A stretch of DNA of 64,000 nucleotides from Melanocharis versteri (GCA_013397845.1 VZTG01003212.1:763642-827641); one strand, 5' to 3'; positions 35,901 through 48,305 are shown, counted from the first letter of the stretch. A program made the numbers and translations. The notes: generated by a model from the letters alone, not told the origin.

Positions 35901-38900
35901 AGGAAGTATATGTGTGAAAAAGATGAAGCACAGGAATATGGTGCTTATGCAAAGATGCAGGAACTCAGAATGTCTGCAGTGAAATCTTTCCACAGAAACT
36001 AAAAGGCACGTGTCTCCCTCATTGGTGGAACTGGGTTTTTTACCCAAGAAATCTGAAAAGCTGTGGATCTTTGGTTTGCTGTTGTTTCAATTTCAAGAGC
36101 TTGCTTTCTTCTGTCTTCCAGTTTCCTGCATATTCAATCTCATTGTATTAGGATGACTATTCTAAATTACCTGGTCTTGGCCAATGGTCCCACTTCCAAA
36201 GTACTCTCCAGGCAGAGTAGATTTAGGGCCAAGCTACAGTCATCACAATTTGTCTGTTCATAACCACCTACTGAGGCTGCATCTCCCTAGAGAAAGCAGA
36301 ATAAAGGCTGGGCTGTGATAGGAACCCAGACCACAAGGTAAAATGATAATAGGGAAAGGAGCATCTTCACATTAACCTTTGAGCTGATGATTTCCAGTTG
36401 TGAGTGTGCACTGAAGCAGAACAGAGCGCAATTTATGAGTCTGCTTCTTCAGTATTGACATGGGGCTGGAATGACCATAGCTACACCCTTTAGCAGTGGA
36501 AACTTCCATTTTCTCTTGCCCTTGTGAGGAAAACTGAGCAAGCAGAGGGGGCAAATGGCCCTGCTTTGGCTCCCCTGTGCAACTCTCAGCCCCAGTGAAG
36601 ACTTGCCAAGCATCATCTCAGGTTTTTGGTGCTGATACACTGCAGACTGGCAGGCAGTTCAGTGCCCTGTTCTCCGCGTAGTGGCAGTGGGAAGGAAGAA
36701 GAGGCACTCCTGGTTAGTTACTTGCTTTTTATGGACTGGCAGGGCTGTACCCTTTGTTAGTCATCAGAGGGATAAGAGCATCCCAGAGCTTTAGGGGAAA
36801 GATGGTATCAGAGACTTACAGGTGGGGAACAACAAAGCAACAAAACAGTGGTGCAAGTTTTTCAGGTGCCCCTGATTTTTCATTATCTACACACTGGCAT
36901 TAGATGTAAAGAGAAACCATGAGAACTGAGCCATCCAATAAAAATGCTCATAGATGTAAATTAAAGCACATTTAATCACAGGTGAAAATTGTGCTTTTTA
37001 ACTGTTCAGAGAGTACTGTTATTGATGCCTAAGTGTTTCTTGTGTAAGAGCAATAGGGTCCCAAAGTGTTTGATTAAAGAAGGAATGTTTGCCAATAACA
37101 GACAGAAAAAATGAAGCCAAAAGTTTTAAATTATCACACAATGTTTTCAGACATGAGGGCCACGTTAAACTGTGACTTAAAATTGGCAACAGCTATTTCT
37201 TAAGGACCCTGTCTGTTGGTGACATTACGCATTAACTCAGTCTTGTGCTGTTGACTCATACAGACTCTATCTAAACACGGAGAAGCTTACATGCTTCTCT
37301 TTTCAGCTATGAAATGCAAACATTTTTATGAAGGCAGAAATTGTGGTTAACATGCTATATGCTTGAAAATACCTTCAAAGTTTCATGACTTAGCTGAAAG
37401 TAGCTGACAGGAAGCAGAAGAAAATGGGAGCTCCCCCAAGGCATTAAATATCTATCTCTATACCAAAGGTGTGCTTCTGTGTAAAAGTTATTCAGGCATG
37501 AGGTCTCAGAACAAAAAGTCAAGTCATGCCTCTTCACAGTTCAGCAGAAAGCCTAGCAGTAAGACAGAAAACCTGCAATCCAGTAACAGGGACCTCACCT
37601 GAGAGGTGAGGAAACAGCCTGATTTAGAGAAGGCACAAGTTGTGACTTCCATCTCTTAGGTGAGTGTCCCAATCCATAGGCAATAGATGATTCTAGGATT
37701 GGAGCTTCTCCTTCTGTAGCAACTTCTGTTGTGAATCAGAGAGTAAATATGGCATTGAGAAAGGCAGAGGGAATCTGGCCTTACAGCTAGCTGACAAGAG
37801 TGGTCTTCTAGGAGGTCTGAGACTCATGAGACTCTGGCCTTCTGGACTCAGGATGTAATCTTGTGCAAAGCTCTCTTGTAAGCCAGGTGAGTACTTTGGC
37901 TACCATGCCTAGACTTACCAGATCCACCTGGAACATACTTGTTCTGTCCCATTAATATTGCAACAGGGGATTTGGTTCATCTGCACCTGCATCCTAATGG
38001 TCTGTTTTCCCTCTGACCTAGTTACTAGACCTAAAACTTTGATTGTCTAGGTCAAGCTCAGATGCATGCAAAATTGGAAACTCTAAGCATGGTATTTAAA
38101 AAAAAAAAAAAAAAAAGAAACGCTTTCTGGAAAGTTCATGGTTTCATTCGATACAAAATTAAGAAATCCCTTCAGGACTTCAGAAATTTTAATGGCCTGG
38201 GAAAATGATTTCTTTACTGTTCTAGTACTGTTGTAGACAACTGTAACAGAGATGCTAGGAGTGGTATGAATGTGAATTGTTTGAGTGTGGAAGTTCTGAA
38301 AGGGACCCAGCCACCACACCCCCAGCCACCATCTTCCAAAAGGCAAGTCAGGAGCACTCCAGGACCTCTGTGTCATTATTGCAGGGAATTAAGCCTGCTA
38401 GTCCTAGGACTCTGATCCAGGCATGTCTGCATGCACCCATTTTTCGGTCATCTTGGGTACATTCATCTCCTCCTTTGCCTTAGGAAAACACTCTGGCCTA
38501 CTTTGGCCAGAAAATTTGTGCATCCATTTTCTATGCTGTCCGTCAGAATTCCAAAAGCAAAAGTTTAGGTGCTTGACTGTAGTGAATCTAAAAGAAGACA
38601 ACTCTAACAATCCCACAGATGACTGAGGGCTCTCTTAATGCAAGTATTAACATAAATGGATAATGTCTTCAATCCTAACTCTTTGTCATGCACAACAACC
38701 AGTAGATGGAGCTTATTTACCAGCACTGGAAGAACCAAAGAGTCTCAATTCCAGCATTTTTTTGATGGTAAATAGCAGTGAGTCCCACTGATGATCAGTG
38801 TATTGTACTGTGCCTTACGGTGCACATCTTAATGTACAGGAGTGACCTTCGTTGTTTCATTTTTTCAGTCCTTGAGTTTAAGAGATAACCCCTTGTGTCA

Positions 38901-39900
38901 TGGATCTCAAGGTCCCCAGTACAAGTGAAAAAAGAATTACTAGATTCATGTACCTTTAAATGTCCTTATTTACACACTCAACAAAAAGTCTGTAAGAAAT
39001 CTTTCCTTCTTTTTCTACCTTAAAACTTGCTGACTGCAAAGCAGAACCTCAGACTTAGGAATTAAGCAGCACAGATTCCCCTGTTACCTAGAGTACACAG
39101 ATATAAATCTTTTCCATCTGGAGTGGTCTCACAATATAATTTTTGACTGTGGCTCACCCTTTCCAGAGTGCTGTTTCCCTTGAATTGCTAGGCAGTGCTC
39201 TGGAGTGAGGGCAAAACCAAGCCCTGTGGCCGAGGGGAGTAAGGAAGCCTCCATCCAGGGAGTGTGTGCTGGCCCCGCAGAGCAGGGCAGGGCAGCACCT
39301 TCCCAGGAGGAGCGCTCTTACAGGCTACTTCCAAAGTTTGGGGGCTAACCTGTGCCTTAGATACTGCTGCCTTGCATCACTGCTCTAAAACCAGACCAAA
39401 GTGACTCAGCACCTCTTGTTGCTCTAGAACAGCAACCCCAAACCTTGTGTAGTATATTTTTCTGCAGTTGCTTCACAGCAGCAGCCAGCGGTGAAGAATG
39501 CAGGGTAAGAAAACTAATAGGCAGGCCCCTGAGCCTTCACTCTTAGGGTATGCGGGGTCCTTGTATGAACTTTTATCAGGTCATTTAGATGCAGCATCCA
39601 CATACGTTCATTTCTAAAACAGAAGCCAACTCATAGCTCATTTGTCTCAAAATACAGTAAGATAACAGTACGTTTTTTGGATCACCACTTTTTTTTTAAC
39701 AAAAGGTTTAACACTTTAACTATAGACTTTGTGCATGTGTGTGTGTGAAATGTGTATATGGGCTAAGACGTCTGAGCACTTGTGTGCAAAATTTAAAATG
39801 AAGTGTTTTTTCCCTTATCATAATTTTCTGGCTTTCAGGAAACCTTTTATTTCTAAATTTTCTAATTCCATTTCAAAAAGGAACTTGTAGAAGAAAATAT
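32996..39900. other. AT-rich stretch, no gene recognised
   Basis: It contains an A19 run at 38098-38116 and scattered splice-like motifs: plus-strand donors GTGAGTGTCC near 37656 and GTGAGTACTT near 37885 without coding support. Purine-rich open frames at 35582-36002 (plus) lack acceptors. Nothing else is supported. Confidence 0.4.
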
Positions 39901-39933
39901 ATTAAAAAAAAAGAAAATGCAAAACAACTAGCA

Positions 39934-40236
39934 CATTTCAACCATCTCATCTAAGAACACTGCAGATTTTACTTGGGTATTTCCTGCCTTGAAATCTGTT
40001 TTGGCATTATCACACAGAGGTGAGTAATCTGCTGAGAATACTTTCTGTTCCAAGGGTGCCTGTGGGCTATGAAGAACTGGTTTAGGAATGACATATTGGC
40101 TGTTGTCCAGCTCCAGCATCCAGGGAAGATCAGGAGCCCAGCTGGTAGTCGCTAAGCTCAGGGTAGTCTCAGCTTTACAGCACCTTAAGAGGGGCAACAC
40201 AAATGATCTGGGGAGGCTCCAGCTCCATTGGAGCAT
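39934..40236 (-). CDS. Minus-strand ORF of about 100 codons, possibly a coding remnant
   Basis: A minus-strand frame from an ATG at 40236 to TAG near 39934 gives a hydrophilic C-terminal part (for example LELDNSQYVIPKPVLHS and FLDEMVEMC). No domain is recognised. It lies on the same strand as, and about 2 kb downstream of, the sparse-stop region at 42.2-43.3 kb, which is why it is listed. ORFs of this length are expected by chance in this window, and an overlapping frame is also open. Confidence 0.18.
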
Positions 40237-41730
40237 TGTTGGGGCCCCTCCAGGACTCCAGAGTGTGACCCCAAAGGTAACTGGACAATTTTGCTCCCAT
40301 GCCTGCAGTGCACAAACTAAGTAACAGTGTAAAACCCTTTAGGTCCCTTTTCAGCACTAGGCTATCGAAGGCAAATTTCTTCAATTTTTTTTTTTCACTG
40401 TGAAAACTGGATGTACAAATCAAAACCAGTACTGCTGGCTCTTAAAGATTCTATTGTAAGTCACAGCCACCGGTCAGGCGATTACACAGAAAACATTTCC
40501 AAGTTTCCAGCTCTCATAGTTATGAAAACTCCAGAACAAGAAGCACAGAAGGCAGATGACAATTTTAAAAGCTCTATGGCTCTTATAGCCTTAAAAAGAA
40601 AATTCTCATGAATTTTAAGCCAATCATGATGCTAGAATGTGAGTCATCATTTTTGAATATTTAGCAGAGGTGGGGAAATCACTAATTCTGTAGCACTAAA
40701 TATGGTGGGTGCAGTCCTGAATAGGAGTGGGGCACGAGCAGCCTCATAGGATCAGCCAGGACAGTGAAGGACAGCACCGGCAGCAGAGGTTATGACACTT
40801 TGAAGATTTTGCAGCCCCTGTGACAGGTTAGGCACTTGCTTACAGAGGGTTTTGAAAGTGGCAACATCACGTCCACCTCATAGCAACCGCACATCCATGG
40901 AGAACTTTGTCTTTGCTCCCTTAAGCTTCCTTAGCTGTCTCATTGGTATCCAAGCAAAGTTTGCCTGATGTATCAAAAAGTGTATTGCTCGCTTGACTGA
41001 TGAATCAACTACAAGCTCTTGTAATGACTTTAAAACACGGAGCCTCACTTTCCAAAATAAAGCAGTTTCTGGAGTTTTGGTCAGAGACAGTTTAAAACTT
41101 TCAATTTATGAGTATCAAACCAGAAATTCCTGAGGACTAGAAGTATAGTCTTAAAGATCAGTCACTTTCTACCTTACATATAGATATTCACTGGGCATAT
41201 CATCAGCTAGTATATCCCAAAGCACACTCTTGAAATTGGCACAGTAACAGACTGTCTTTGATTTTCACGGGTTTGTTGTCTGGGGGTTTTTCCCCCCCCG
41301 GCATATAGCTTTCAAATGTAAAGTTATCTACTACAATTTTACCAAGGAGAGAAATTTGGTTACTTTGAGGGTCTCAAGAGCTGCCAGTCACCAAAGTAAG
41401 AATTAGATGAGAACAAACATCTATTAGAAAAACCCTCTCCTTTCTCAAAATAATGGCATTTTCTCTAAACACGCTGTGTTTTGAATCCTTTTAAAGGCTT
41501 CCATTCTTCCAAAACCAAAAAATCCTTGAATTGCAAACAAAACAAATGAAAATTGTCAAAAGAACCTTTGGAAGAAATGTGCATCTCTCTTTTCATGTGA
41601 TTATGTGAGTGCTCACTGTTAAGGACCAGGAGATCCTCAGCCAGGCAGTGCTCAAAGTAATCAGAGACTTTTAGGCATCACAGTAGGCTTTAGCAGCTGC
41701 ATTTAGTCACTGGAAAAGAAATATTAACCA
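40237..41730. other. No gene recognised
   Basis: AT-rich with no open frame of note except the minus-strand frame 40175-40423 overlapping the previous entry. It ends at the LTR. Confidence 0.4.
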
Positions 41731-41978
41731 TGTGGGAGATGGTGTTTTGTGGAAAATCATGCTGTGAAAGGCTAGTGTCCACAAAGGAGGCAGAAGAGCC
41801 CTGCAAGAATCAACTTTATTCGAATAAAGAGGGAGAGGCCACTAGGCCATACCCGCGTGTGGTCTGTCTTGAGTTTTTGGAGGGTGCAGCCTCCTTTTAT
41901 CCCAAATTCCTAACTGCATGTTGCCCTCCTCCTTTCCCCATTGGCTGAGGTACTAGGAAAGTACAGCCACCTACTACA
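41731..41978 (-). mobile_element. Compact LTR of an endogenous retrovirus-like element
   Basis: Read on the minus strand, this 248-bp unit begins TGTAGTAGG and ends CTCCCACA, giving TGT...ACA termini. In order it holds a CCAAT box (41944-41940), a TATA-like GGATAAAAGG (around 41902-41893), an AATAAA signal (41820-41815) and a U5-like tail. A 10-bp purine tract (AAAGGGGGAA, 41990-41981) lies 2 bp outside the 5' terminus, as expected for the polypurine tract before a 3' LTR. No second copy was seen in the window, so target-site duplications cannot be tested. The family is not identified. Confidence 0.65.
41814..41829. repeat. 16-bp perfect palindrome in the LTR
   Basis: CTTTATTCGAATAAAG is its own reverse complement. 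It places an AATAAA hexamer on both strands at the presumed R region of the LTR, so transcripts from either side could be polyadenylated here. Confidence 0.85.
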
Positions 41979-41980
41979 TA

Positions 41981-41990
41981 TTCCCCCTTT
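41981..41990 (-). other. Polypurine tract next to the LTR
   Basis: The minus strand reads AAAGGGGGAA followed by TA and then the TG of the LTR. This is the standard place for plus-strand priming in retroviral reverse transcription and implies that retroviral internal sequence once lay immediately upstream, at higher coordinates. Confidence 0.6.
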
Positions 41991-42186
41991 AATATGTATC
42001 CTTCCTCATCATGCATTGTATGACCATTAAAATTTGTTCTAAGCCGACCCTGGGCAGAGAAGTTAATATTCATAAGTGTGTTAAGCCTGTACATTTTCCC
42101 CTGCAAAGTTCAGAAGTTCAGCCTGCGCTTGGTTCTGCAACAAACTTGCATAGCTTGATTTTCATAAAGACCCCCACATCCATTCA

Positions 42187-43341
42187 TTCTTCCAGAACCT
42201 GATAGGTTCTTTCAGATCGAGTTGCTTGTGAAGATATGAACACCCAATTCTCCTGTCAGTGTCCCAATGACTCTCTGCTCCATGCTTTGTCACAAGAGGA
42301 AGGAGATGATCCTGGCATTGCAAAAGCTGTTGCAATTTTTCTTTGATTGACGTGTAGATACTTTTCTTGGAAAAGTAGCATCTTTGGAAAATTGTGCCAA
42401 AAGGAGCTGAAACTTCCATCCATCTTTATTAATGGCCATACATAAACTACAGACTGTTTCTGTAGCTTGCCTTCAGAGACACTTTTCACTGTGGTTAACA
42501 GTAGTTGCTATAGTTTAGATGGGAGAAAAGACAGTGGTATTGATGTGATTTGGGCTTGATGTGGTATCTCTAGATCAGGTTTTAAAATGTGTGCCTGAGG
42601 TTCTCCAGTAACCTGAAGAGGATGAGAGATTTCAGAAATGGATGTTTTGTCCTCTTGGTTAGCATGAGTTAGTGAGAAGTCTCATTGCAGACAGTGCTTT
42701 GAAGCTGAAGTTTCATTACTCTGAGCATTAAAATCTGTTGAGAACTTTCCTCTGCCAGCAGAGGTCATGCCAATATTTTCTTGCATGTGGAAATCTTCTT
42801 TGCTGTTCATTTGCTGATTCTGTAGCATCAGAGCTTATATAGTACTGGTATCCATCTCCAAAAAAGCGTTATGATTTGACTTAATTCCCTGGGATTCTTC
42901 ACTGTCAGCCACCTCCTGCCAAGGATTTTCACATTTACTTAGAGGACAGGTTTCATACCTGCCATGTGAGGCGAACTCTAGCTGCCTCTGGCTGCCCGTA
43001 TCTGTGAGGTTGCTGATGCTCAGAAGTTGCTCTTTTTTAGTGTCTAAAGATGCGTGAGAAATCAAGGCCACTTCCTCACAGTCAGGTTGTCCTTGCCCCA
43101 AAGAGCTTATGAAGCAGAAACTTTAGAGAGAGAAGAAAGAGGTTTTTTCCCCTGTTCTTGCTGACTGACAGAGTTTGGCTGACATGATACCCTGCTGTGA
43201 TACAGGCAGAGGGGAGCAAGAAGCATAAAGCACACATGTGGCTCTAGCACATGTAACTTTGTTATTGTGGGCAACCCCAAGAGTGACCCTGCACTTCAGC
43301 ACTGAGTGTGGCAGGACATTCAGGGTTAACCACTTTTGTGC
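42187..43341 (-). pseudogene. Sparse-stop minus-strand frame: decayed coding sequence
   Basis: One fixed minus-strand frame runs about 385 codons with only five stops (near 43123, 42835, 42682, 42508 and 42256). About 20 would be expected at this base composition. The best stretch, 42835-43101, is 89 codons uninterrupted, polar and typical of a disordered or coiled region (for example SNLTDTGSQRQLEFASHGRY and ENPWQEVADSEESQG), and the same character continues past the stops. No frameshift is needed. A weak acceptor (TCTCTCTAAAG) lies near 43121. I recognise no retroviral gag, pol or env motif. It is either a decayed large host exon or unusual internal sequence of the provirus whose LTR follows. 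Family unknown. Confidence 0.4.
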
Positions 43342-45136
43342 CTATCAGCAGTTGGGCGTGAGAAACAAGATAGAAAGGAAGGCATGGGCACAAGGACAAG
43401 GTAAAGAACAAAGTGAACAGCTGCAGAGCAGCAGCATCTTATGAAGTACCTCTGCACTTTCAGGGACACAAGGAGATACAATTTGGTGGCCTGTTTATGT
43501 TATATAATGTGCACAGTACATCTAGGAAGTGACATTGCTGATGTTACCACTGCAGAAGCATTGTAGTTACCACTATTTTACCATCACATATATACCCATA
43601 AAACCCAGAAATACAGATGCCTTATAATTTACTAGTATTTCTTTTTGGTCAAGTTTGACAACTGTGTTAGGATGAGAGCCTAGGAATCCTGATGTTTCTG
43701 TCAGGGAGAAAATCTTCTCACATTCAAGTGAAGCCGCCTGCCCTTTGCGAAATTTCAGTGCAAACTCCAGTTTGTAAATTGTGTAGTTGGATTTATGCAA
43801 GATGCCAACACAACCTTGATGTGCTGCTCTGTGACATTTACCTTGCTCATCATGTTTTTTCAAGTCACTATGGGCAACACTGAGAACACTGCAGCAGAAG
43901 GAAATAATGTCAGGAAAACTGCCTGGGTTTTTGAAGGAACCCAGTGCAGTATTAGGGGAACACTGGGAATATAATGACTTTTCTGTCCTTGGGTGTGATT
44001 AAGCACATAAATGCTCTGGGTTTAAGGGCACATTGGTAACTCAGATGTTCTGGTATTTGAAGCTGTAGGATATATGTCAGTTTAAATCCAGATAGCCAGG
44101 GATTAGTATCAAGGCTTATTTTAATACAGAAGCCACACAGGATTAAAGGAACTACTTGCTTTTCTTCTCATACAGAGAGGGTGAAAATAACTCCTGAAGA
44201 GCTCAAGATTTATGCATCATTTAAGTCCTGTTCTGATGCTGCTAAGTAGAGCATTGTGATGTATCTCTGCATAAAGGTGACCTTAGCACAGCAGGAGTAC
44301 CCCAAGGTGTTTATCTGGCCCCTGCCAGGACATGTGAGAGAACTGAAACTCTTCCTAAAGACAGATTTATAGCACCAGCAAGAACCTGATTAAACCAAGA
44401 ATTCTCTGAGGGCTTTCTGGCAAAACCCTCAACATAAGTATTTTATTTAAACATTTATTGAATTCTCTACTGTGTCTCAGAAAAGGTATTTGTATTATTT
44501 AAATGTCTTCCACATGAATACTTTTGAGTCCTGCTTCTAATCTAACCCTTTTAATCAAGTTCTCTTTATTTTAAATAAAACCTCTAAATTGGGATTATAC
44601 CGTTTATTGCTGATTTATATCCTAAATCATTGGCTTTCTACAGTTTTCCAAAATAAGACCCAGGCTGACAGAGACTGGCATGATGGAGTTTCTGCTGGAG
44701 CCTGCCTGCCAGCAGATGTACAGCAGTCCTCCGTGGACACATGAGATTAAACTCCCTTTAAAGTCAATAGCACGGTCCCCCCATGTTATTGAAACAAAGT
44801 CTCAGTTTCAAAGAGTTTACAGTCATAGATATCAATTATGATGCTCTAGTCTGACTTCTTCCAAAGGACTGACCACAGAAAGTTACCCAGGAATTCCTAT
44901 TTGAAGTCCACAACTCTCTGAAATCCTCTGAAATCCTCTGAAAACTAGTCAGGCTTCTAGGAAGATATCCTTTCTTGTCACAGAGACTATGAACAACAGG
45001 GAATTCAGTACACCCAACTATCCTTCACTGGTAAAAGCATGCAGATACTTGCATGAATTGTAGTAAGAGTTTCAGACATTCATATCATGCTAGATCTCTC
45101 ACTTCTAATTCTTTTGAGTCTTCCTTCCCACCTTAC
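43342..45136. other. Presumed intron; several open minus-strand segments
   Basis: The same minus-strand frame reopens at 43573-43980 (96 codons plus upstream extension) without clear splice edges. Near 44062 an acceptor (ATATATCCTACAG) precedes a 36-codon phase-0 open segment ending at a stop. An 11-bp tandem repeat, CTCTGAAATCC, lies at about 44915-44943. None of these is supported well enough to call. Confidence 0.3.
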
Positions 45137-45280
45137 CATGGGGTTTATTGCCAATCTTTGCATACACAAAGGCAAGCGCCTCTATTATTTTTGGGGGGAA
45201 ATTGTATTTTGACCAGCAATTGTGACACCGAATAAAGGCACAGAATCTAGAAGCTTTGGGTTGCTGGGACTCCTGGGACT
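45137..45280 (-). CDS. Candidate exon with strong splice sites, phase 1-1
   Basis: On the minus strand an excellent acceptor (CTTTTTCTGCTCCCACAG) is followed by 144 nt open in one frame only and a strong donor (CATG then GTAAGG). The peptide (for example CAFIRCHNCWSKYNFPPKII) is not recognised. The incoming phase 1 matches the outgoing phase of the 47148-47186 candidate. Alternative: a fortuitous pair of splice motifs in an intron. Confidence 0.33.
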
Positions 45281-47147
45281 CTGTGGGAGCAGAAAAAGCA
45301 TTCTCATGGCTGTGAATGACAATGTGGGACATTCAAGCTACCCTTCCAGTCGCTGCTGCCTTCTACTTCTATGGGTCCAGAAAACCTAGAGTCTGTGGGG
45401 AAGCAAGCAGGAAGGAAAACACCACACATGTTAAATCCCCAGCCTTTTCTATCAGCATAGAAAACAGTCACAGACTAGCTCCTGACACAAGAAAGCAGGA
45501 TCAGTGCATTTTTCTCGGTCTGAGGGACAGATAAATGCCACCCATAAATATTCATAGAAAAATTGTAGATTTAGCTAAAAATTATTGCATCACACTTCTT
45601 TAGTTCAACCAGTGTGGCAGTGTGTGTATGTACATACTCTGTACTAGTCTGAGGGAAGCTTCACCAGGATCAGCAAGGTTTAAAGGGAACACACAGTTAA
45701 ACTGGTGAAATATCATCCTTCTAATGAAACTGATCCATTTCCTCTGTGTAATGAACTGGTTTTCAGACTCCACTGCCTTGTCTGCACCATCATTTATACT
45801 GACAAGAAAAGGGTACCTTACCAAATCAGCTGAGGGGATACTTCTTATCAGATCAAAAATTCTCAAGGCAAAATCAAGGCTAATCTAATAATGACTTAAT
45901 GCCTTTCCTGTTAGGTTTTTTATTTATAAAGCAATCCAGGAAATGGCAGGGACTGTATGTCAGTATGATTGATCTCCATAAGCCTATGAGTAAGGGGGTA
46001 ATTGCTTATTTGACATGTGTGTGTTTCCATCAGGTTTCGTAGCTAAGCAAATTCCTCTATGCAAATAATCTTGTCAAATGACACAGGGACAAATTCTGTC
46101 CAGCCTGTACTTTACATGCAAGGTGCTGGCAATTCTAGGACTCACAATCTGAAGATCTCAGAGAAATGAAACCTTGTTCAAGAGTCCACGTGACTACTAC
46201 CATCTTACTAAGTACAGTGAAAGTCCTTGGTGCATCCTCCTGTGTAACAGTGCTGGAGTAACTCTGGGATGCTGCAGCACTCCGGTGTCCTGCCTACTGG
46301 AACAGCTGACTCCTACCCAGCTCAGTAAGCTACAGCCCTCAAAGGCTGTCAGCCTGAAGAGCCAGAGAGCACTCAGTGGATGCAGTATTTCACAGACTCA
46401 CCCCTGGAACACGGCAGGGATCAAGCTCCAGCTGTGACACACACACACATAATGTGCCAGCTCTGCAATTGCTCTGCGGTTCACTGTTAGGGGAGGTGTT
46501 AAGCTGTGGAAAACAAAATGCAGGAGGAAGTAAAAACTGATTGAAGGTCTATTTCATTTCTTTTGCTAGATGGCCTATCAAACATACAATGCCAGAAAGG
46601 TCTAGTTCCTGTCCTTTGCTCCTTCAAGGCCCCCCATCTGAGACACAGGCTGCATGGAGGAGGATATGCTGCACGGATAGCCAGCTAGCTGTGAATAAAC
46701 AGAGATCTTATTTGTCTAAGAACTCCCATTCCTGAGTAGCCTCAGTGGCCTGTGGACAGTGGAGTGCAAATGCTTGCCCTGCAGTCTCTCTTTAGCCCCA
46801 GGAACAGGGAGTCCAATGCATGTGCAAGTTTTGAGGTAATCAGAGGCCACAATGCCATGCACAGACACATGAGAGGAGCTGGGATCTGTCACAGTCCATT
46901 TCGTTGTCAACTCTATTCTGATACCTACACGAAACATTATCCCTTGCTTTGTAAGAATAAGCTTATTTGCTCAAGATTTGTATTTGAGGCATGACTCTAA
47001 CGCTGTCTGCCTTAGTTATTCAGCAGGAAATCTGCAGTCTCTCACTGAAATTATAGCAAGTCCCATATTTGCTCTGTGTATGTTATGTAAGAGTTACTAT
47101 TCTGGGCTATGCTAAATTTAAAAGAGAAATCTATCAGGGACTCCTAC
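45281..47147. other. Presumed intron, minus-strand model
   Basis: It contains a (CA)n microsatellite at about 46438-46450. A minus-strand segment near 45813-45853 has a fair acceptor and a GTAAGG donor and is open in one frame, but its phase does not fit the neighbouring candidates. Another acceptor near 46702 leads into a short open segment ending in a stop. Nothing is firmly supported. Confidence 0.3.
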
Positions 47148-47186
47148 CAGCAACTTGGGCATTGAAATGTTCAGGAGGATCTCCTT
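47148..47186 (-). CDS. Candidate short exon, 39 nt, phase 1-1
   Basis: The minus strand has an acceptor (CTGCCTAATCAAAG) and a donor (GTTGCTG then GTAGGAG) bounding 39 nt. The phase-1 reading gives GDPPEHFNAQVA, continuing in phase from the 47987-48126 candidate and into 45137-45280. A phase-0 reading is also open, so the phase match is suggestive only. The exon is short and neither site is ideal. Confidence 0.27.
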
Positions 47187-47986
47187 CTTTGATTAGGCAG
47201 ATTGTGAGCAGAAAAGCAGAGTTTGAAGCTTAATTTACATCCCAGTTCAAGTCAAATAAGAAAATTGTAAAGCCCTAGACAAATTGTCAATTATACTGTC
47301 ATTTAATTTACCCCCAGAATAAAATTTCAGTTAAAGTGACACACAACATTTATAAGGGGGCATATCCTGAGGCCCCTCACCAATAGATTAAATTCCTCTG
47401 CTAGGCTGGTTAGGGAGTCTGGAGTAAATAATACAAGTGATACATGGATGGCCTACACTCGAGCCATGTAGGCTTATTAGAACCTCATGAAAATAAGCTC
47501 TCTTCACTCCTGAATGTTCATGGCTTAGGTGGGGCTCACATCTTGTACTGCTTTACTTCCTAGAAGTGATTTTTAACTACTTTTAAGTGGTTAAAATGTC
47601 AAGCGAATGCCATGTAGTATGTGAAAGATTGCTTGTTGCTTTCACCCCATCAGCATTTTACTAAATAGCAACAATAATTTGATGTCTACTTAACTTACCA
47701 GTGCTAAGAAAATTAAGGAAAAAAAGAAAAAGAGATAAATACTAAGAGCTAGATGTTCAGATGTTTACTGGCACCTAAGTGTATGGCATAAACCTGTAGA
47801 AACCTAGATGCTTTGATCAATGTTTGTAACGTAATGAATATACGCTGTCTCTGAAAACGTTTCATTCAATGACATAGGACAGCACATTGTAAAAAGGCTT
47901 GAATAACTCTTTTTGGAAAGCTTTAGCAAGAAGGCAGATAAAGTGAGACTCCCCGGAGGATGATGTTGTGACAAACAAGTCAATAC

Positions 47987-48126
47987 CTAAAACCGTGACT
48001 GATCCTACTTTGCTCTCTATCCTACTCCAGGCAATCTCATTCAGTTCAGATCCTGCTCCAAAGGCTATGTAAGGCCTCAAAAGGTGCACAAGCTTTCTGT
48101 CCAGCTTTTCCTGAGGCGCTCTGTGC
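47987..48126 (-). CDS. Candidate exon, 140 nt, phase 2-1
   Basis: The minus-strand acceptor is outstanding (CTTCCTTCCCCCTCTGGCAG). The donor chosen (TTTTAG then GTATTG) is moderate, and AAA followed by GTAGGA is an alternative. The open frame continues from the 48261-48305 exon in the right phase and gives phrases such as KLVHLLRPYIAFGAGSELNE and SRIESKVGSVTVL. The frame stays open past the donor to 47862. No family is recognised. A plus-strand donor (GGGTAAGTCAC) in the same DNA is a competing signal. Confidence 0.36.
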
Positions 48127-48260
48127 CTGCCAGAGGGGGAAGGAAGCCCATTCCAAGCCGGGGTAAGTCACTTTGCTCCACCAGCACCAGGGGGACACTG
48201 CCGACTGCCACCAGCATTTGAGGAATGATGCAGCGGGGCAACAGGTCCCCAAATACTCAC

Positions 48261-48305
48261 TTCCAATTCAACGTTTTACCAGAAGACACTTTATCTAGGG
48301 CCAGG
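48261..48305 (-). CDS. Candidate exon, 45 nt, phase 2-2
   Basis: On the minus strand there is an excellent acceptor (CCTTTCTTTCACCTAG) and a good donor (TTGGAA then GTGAGTATT). Of three phases only one is open, reading LALDKVSSGKTLNW. That is exactly the phase delivered by the 48657 donor in the CpG island and required by the next exon. Three consecutive phase agreements make this the strongest part of the central model, although the protein is unidentified. Confidence 0.36.
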
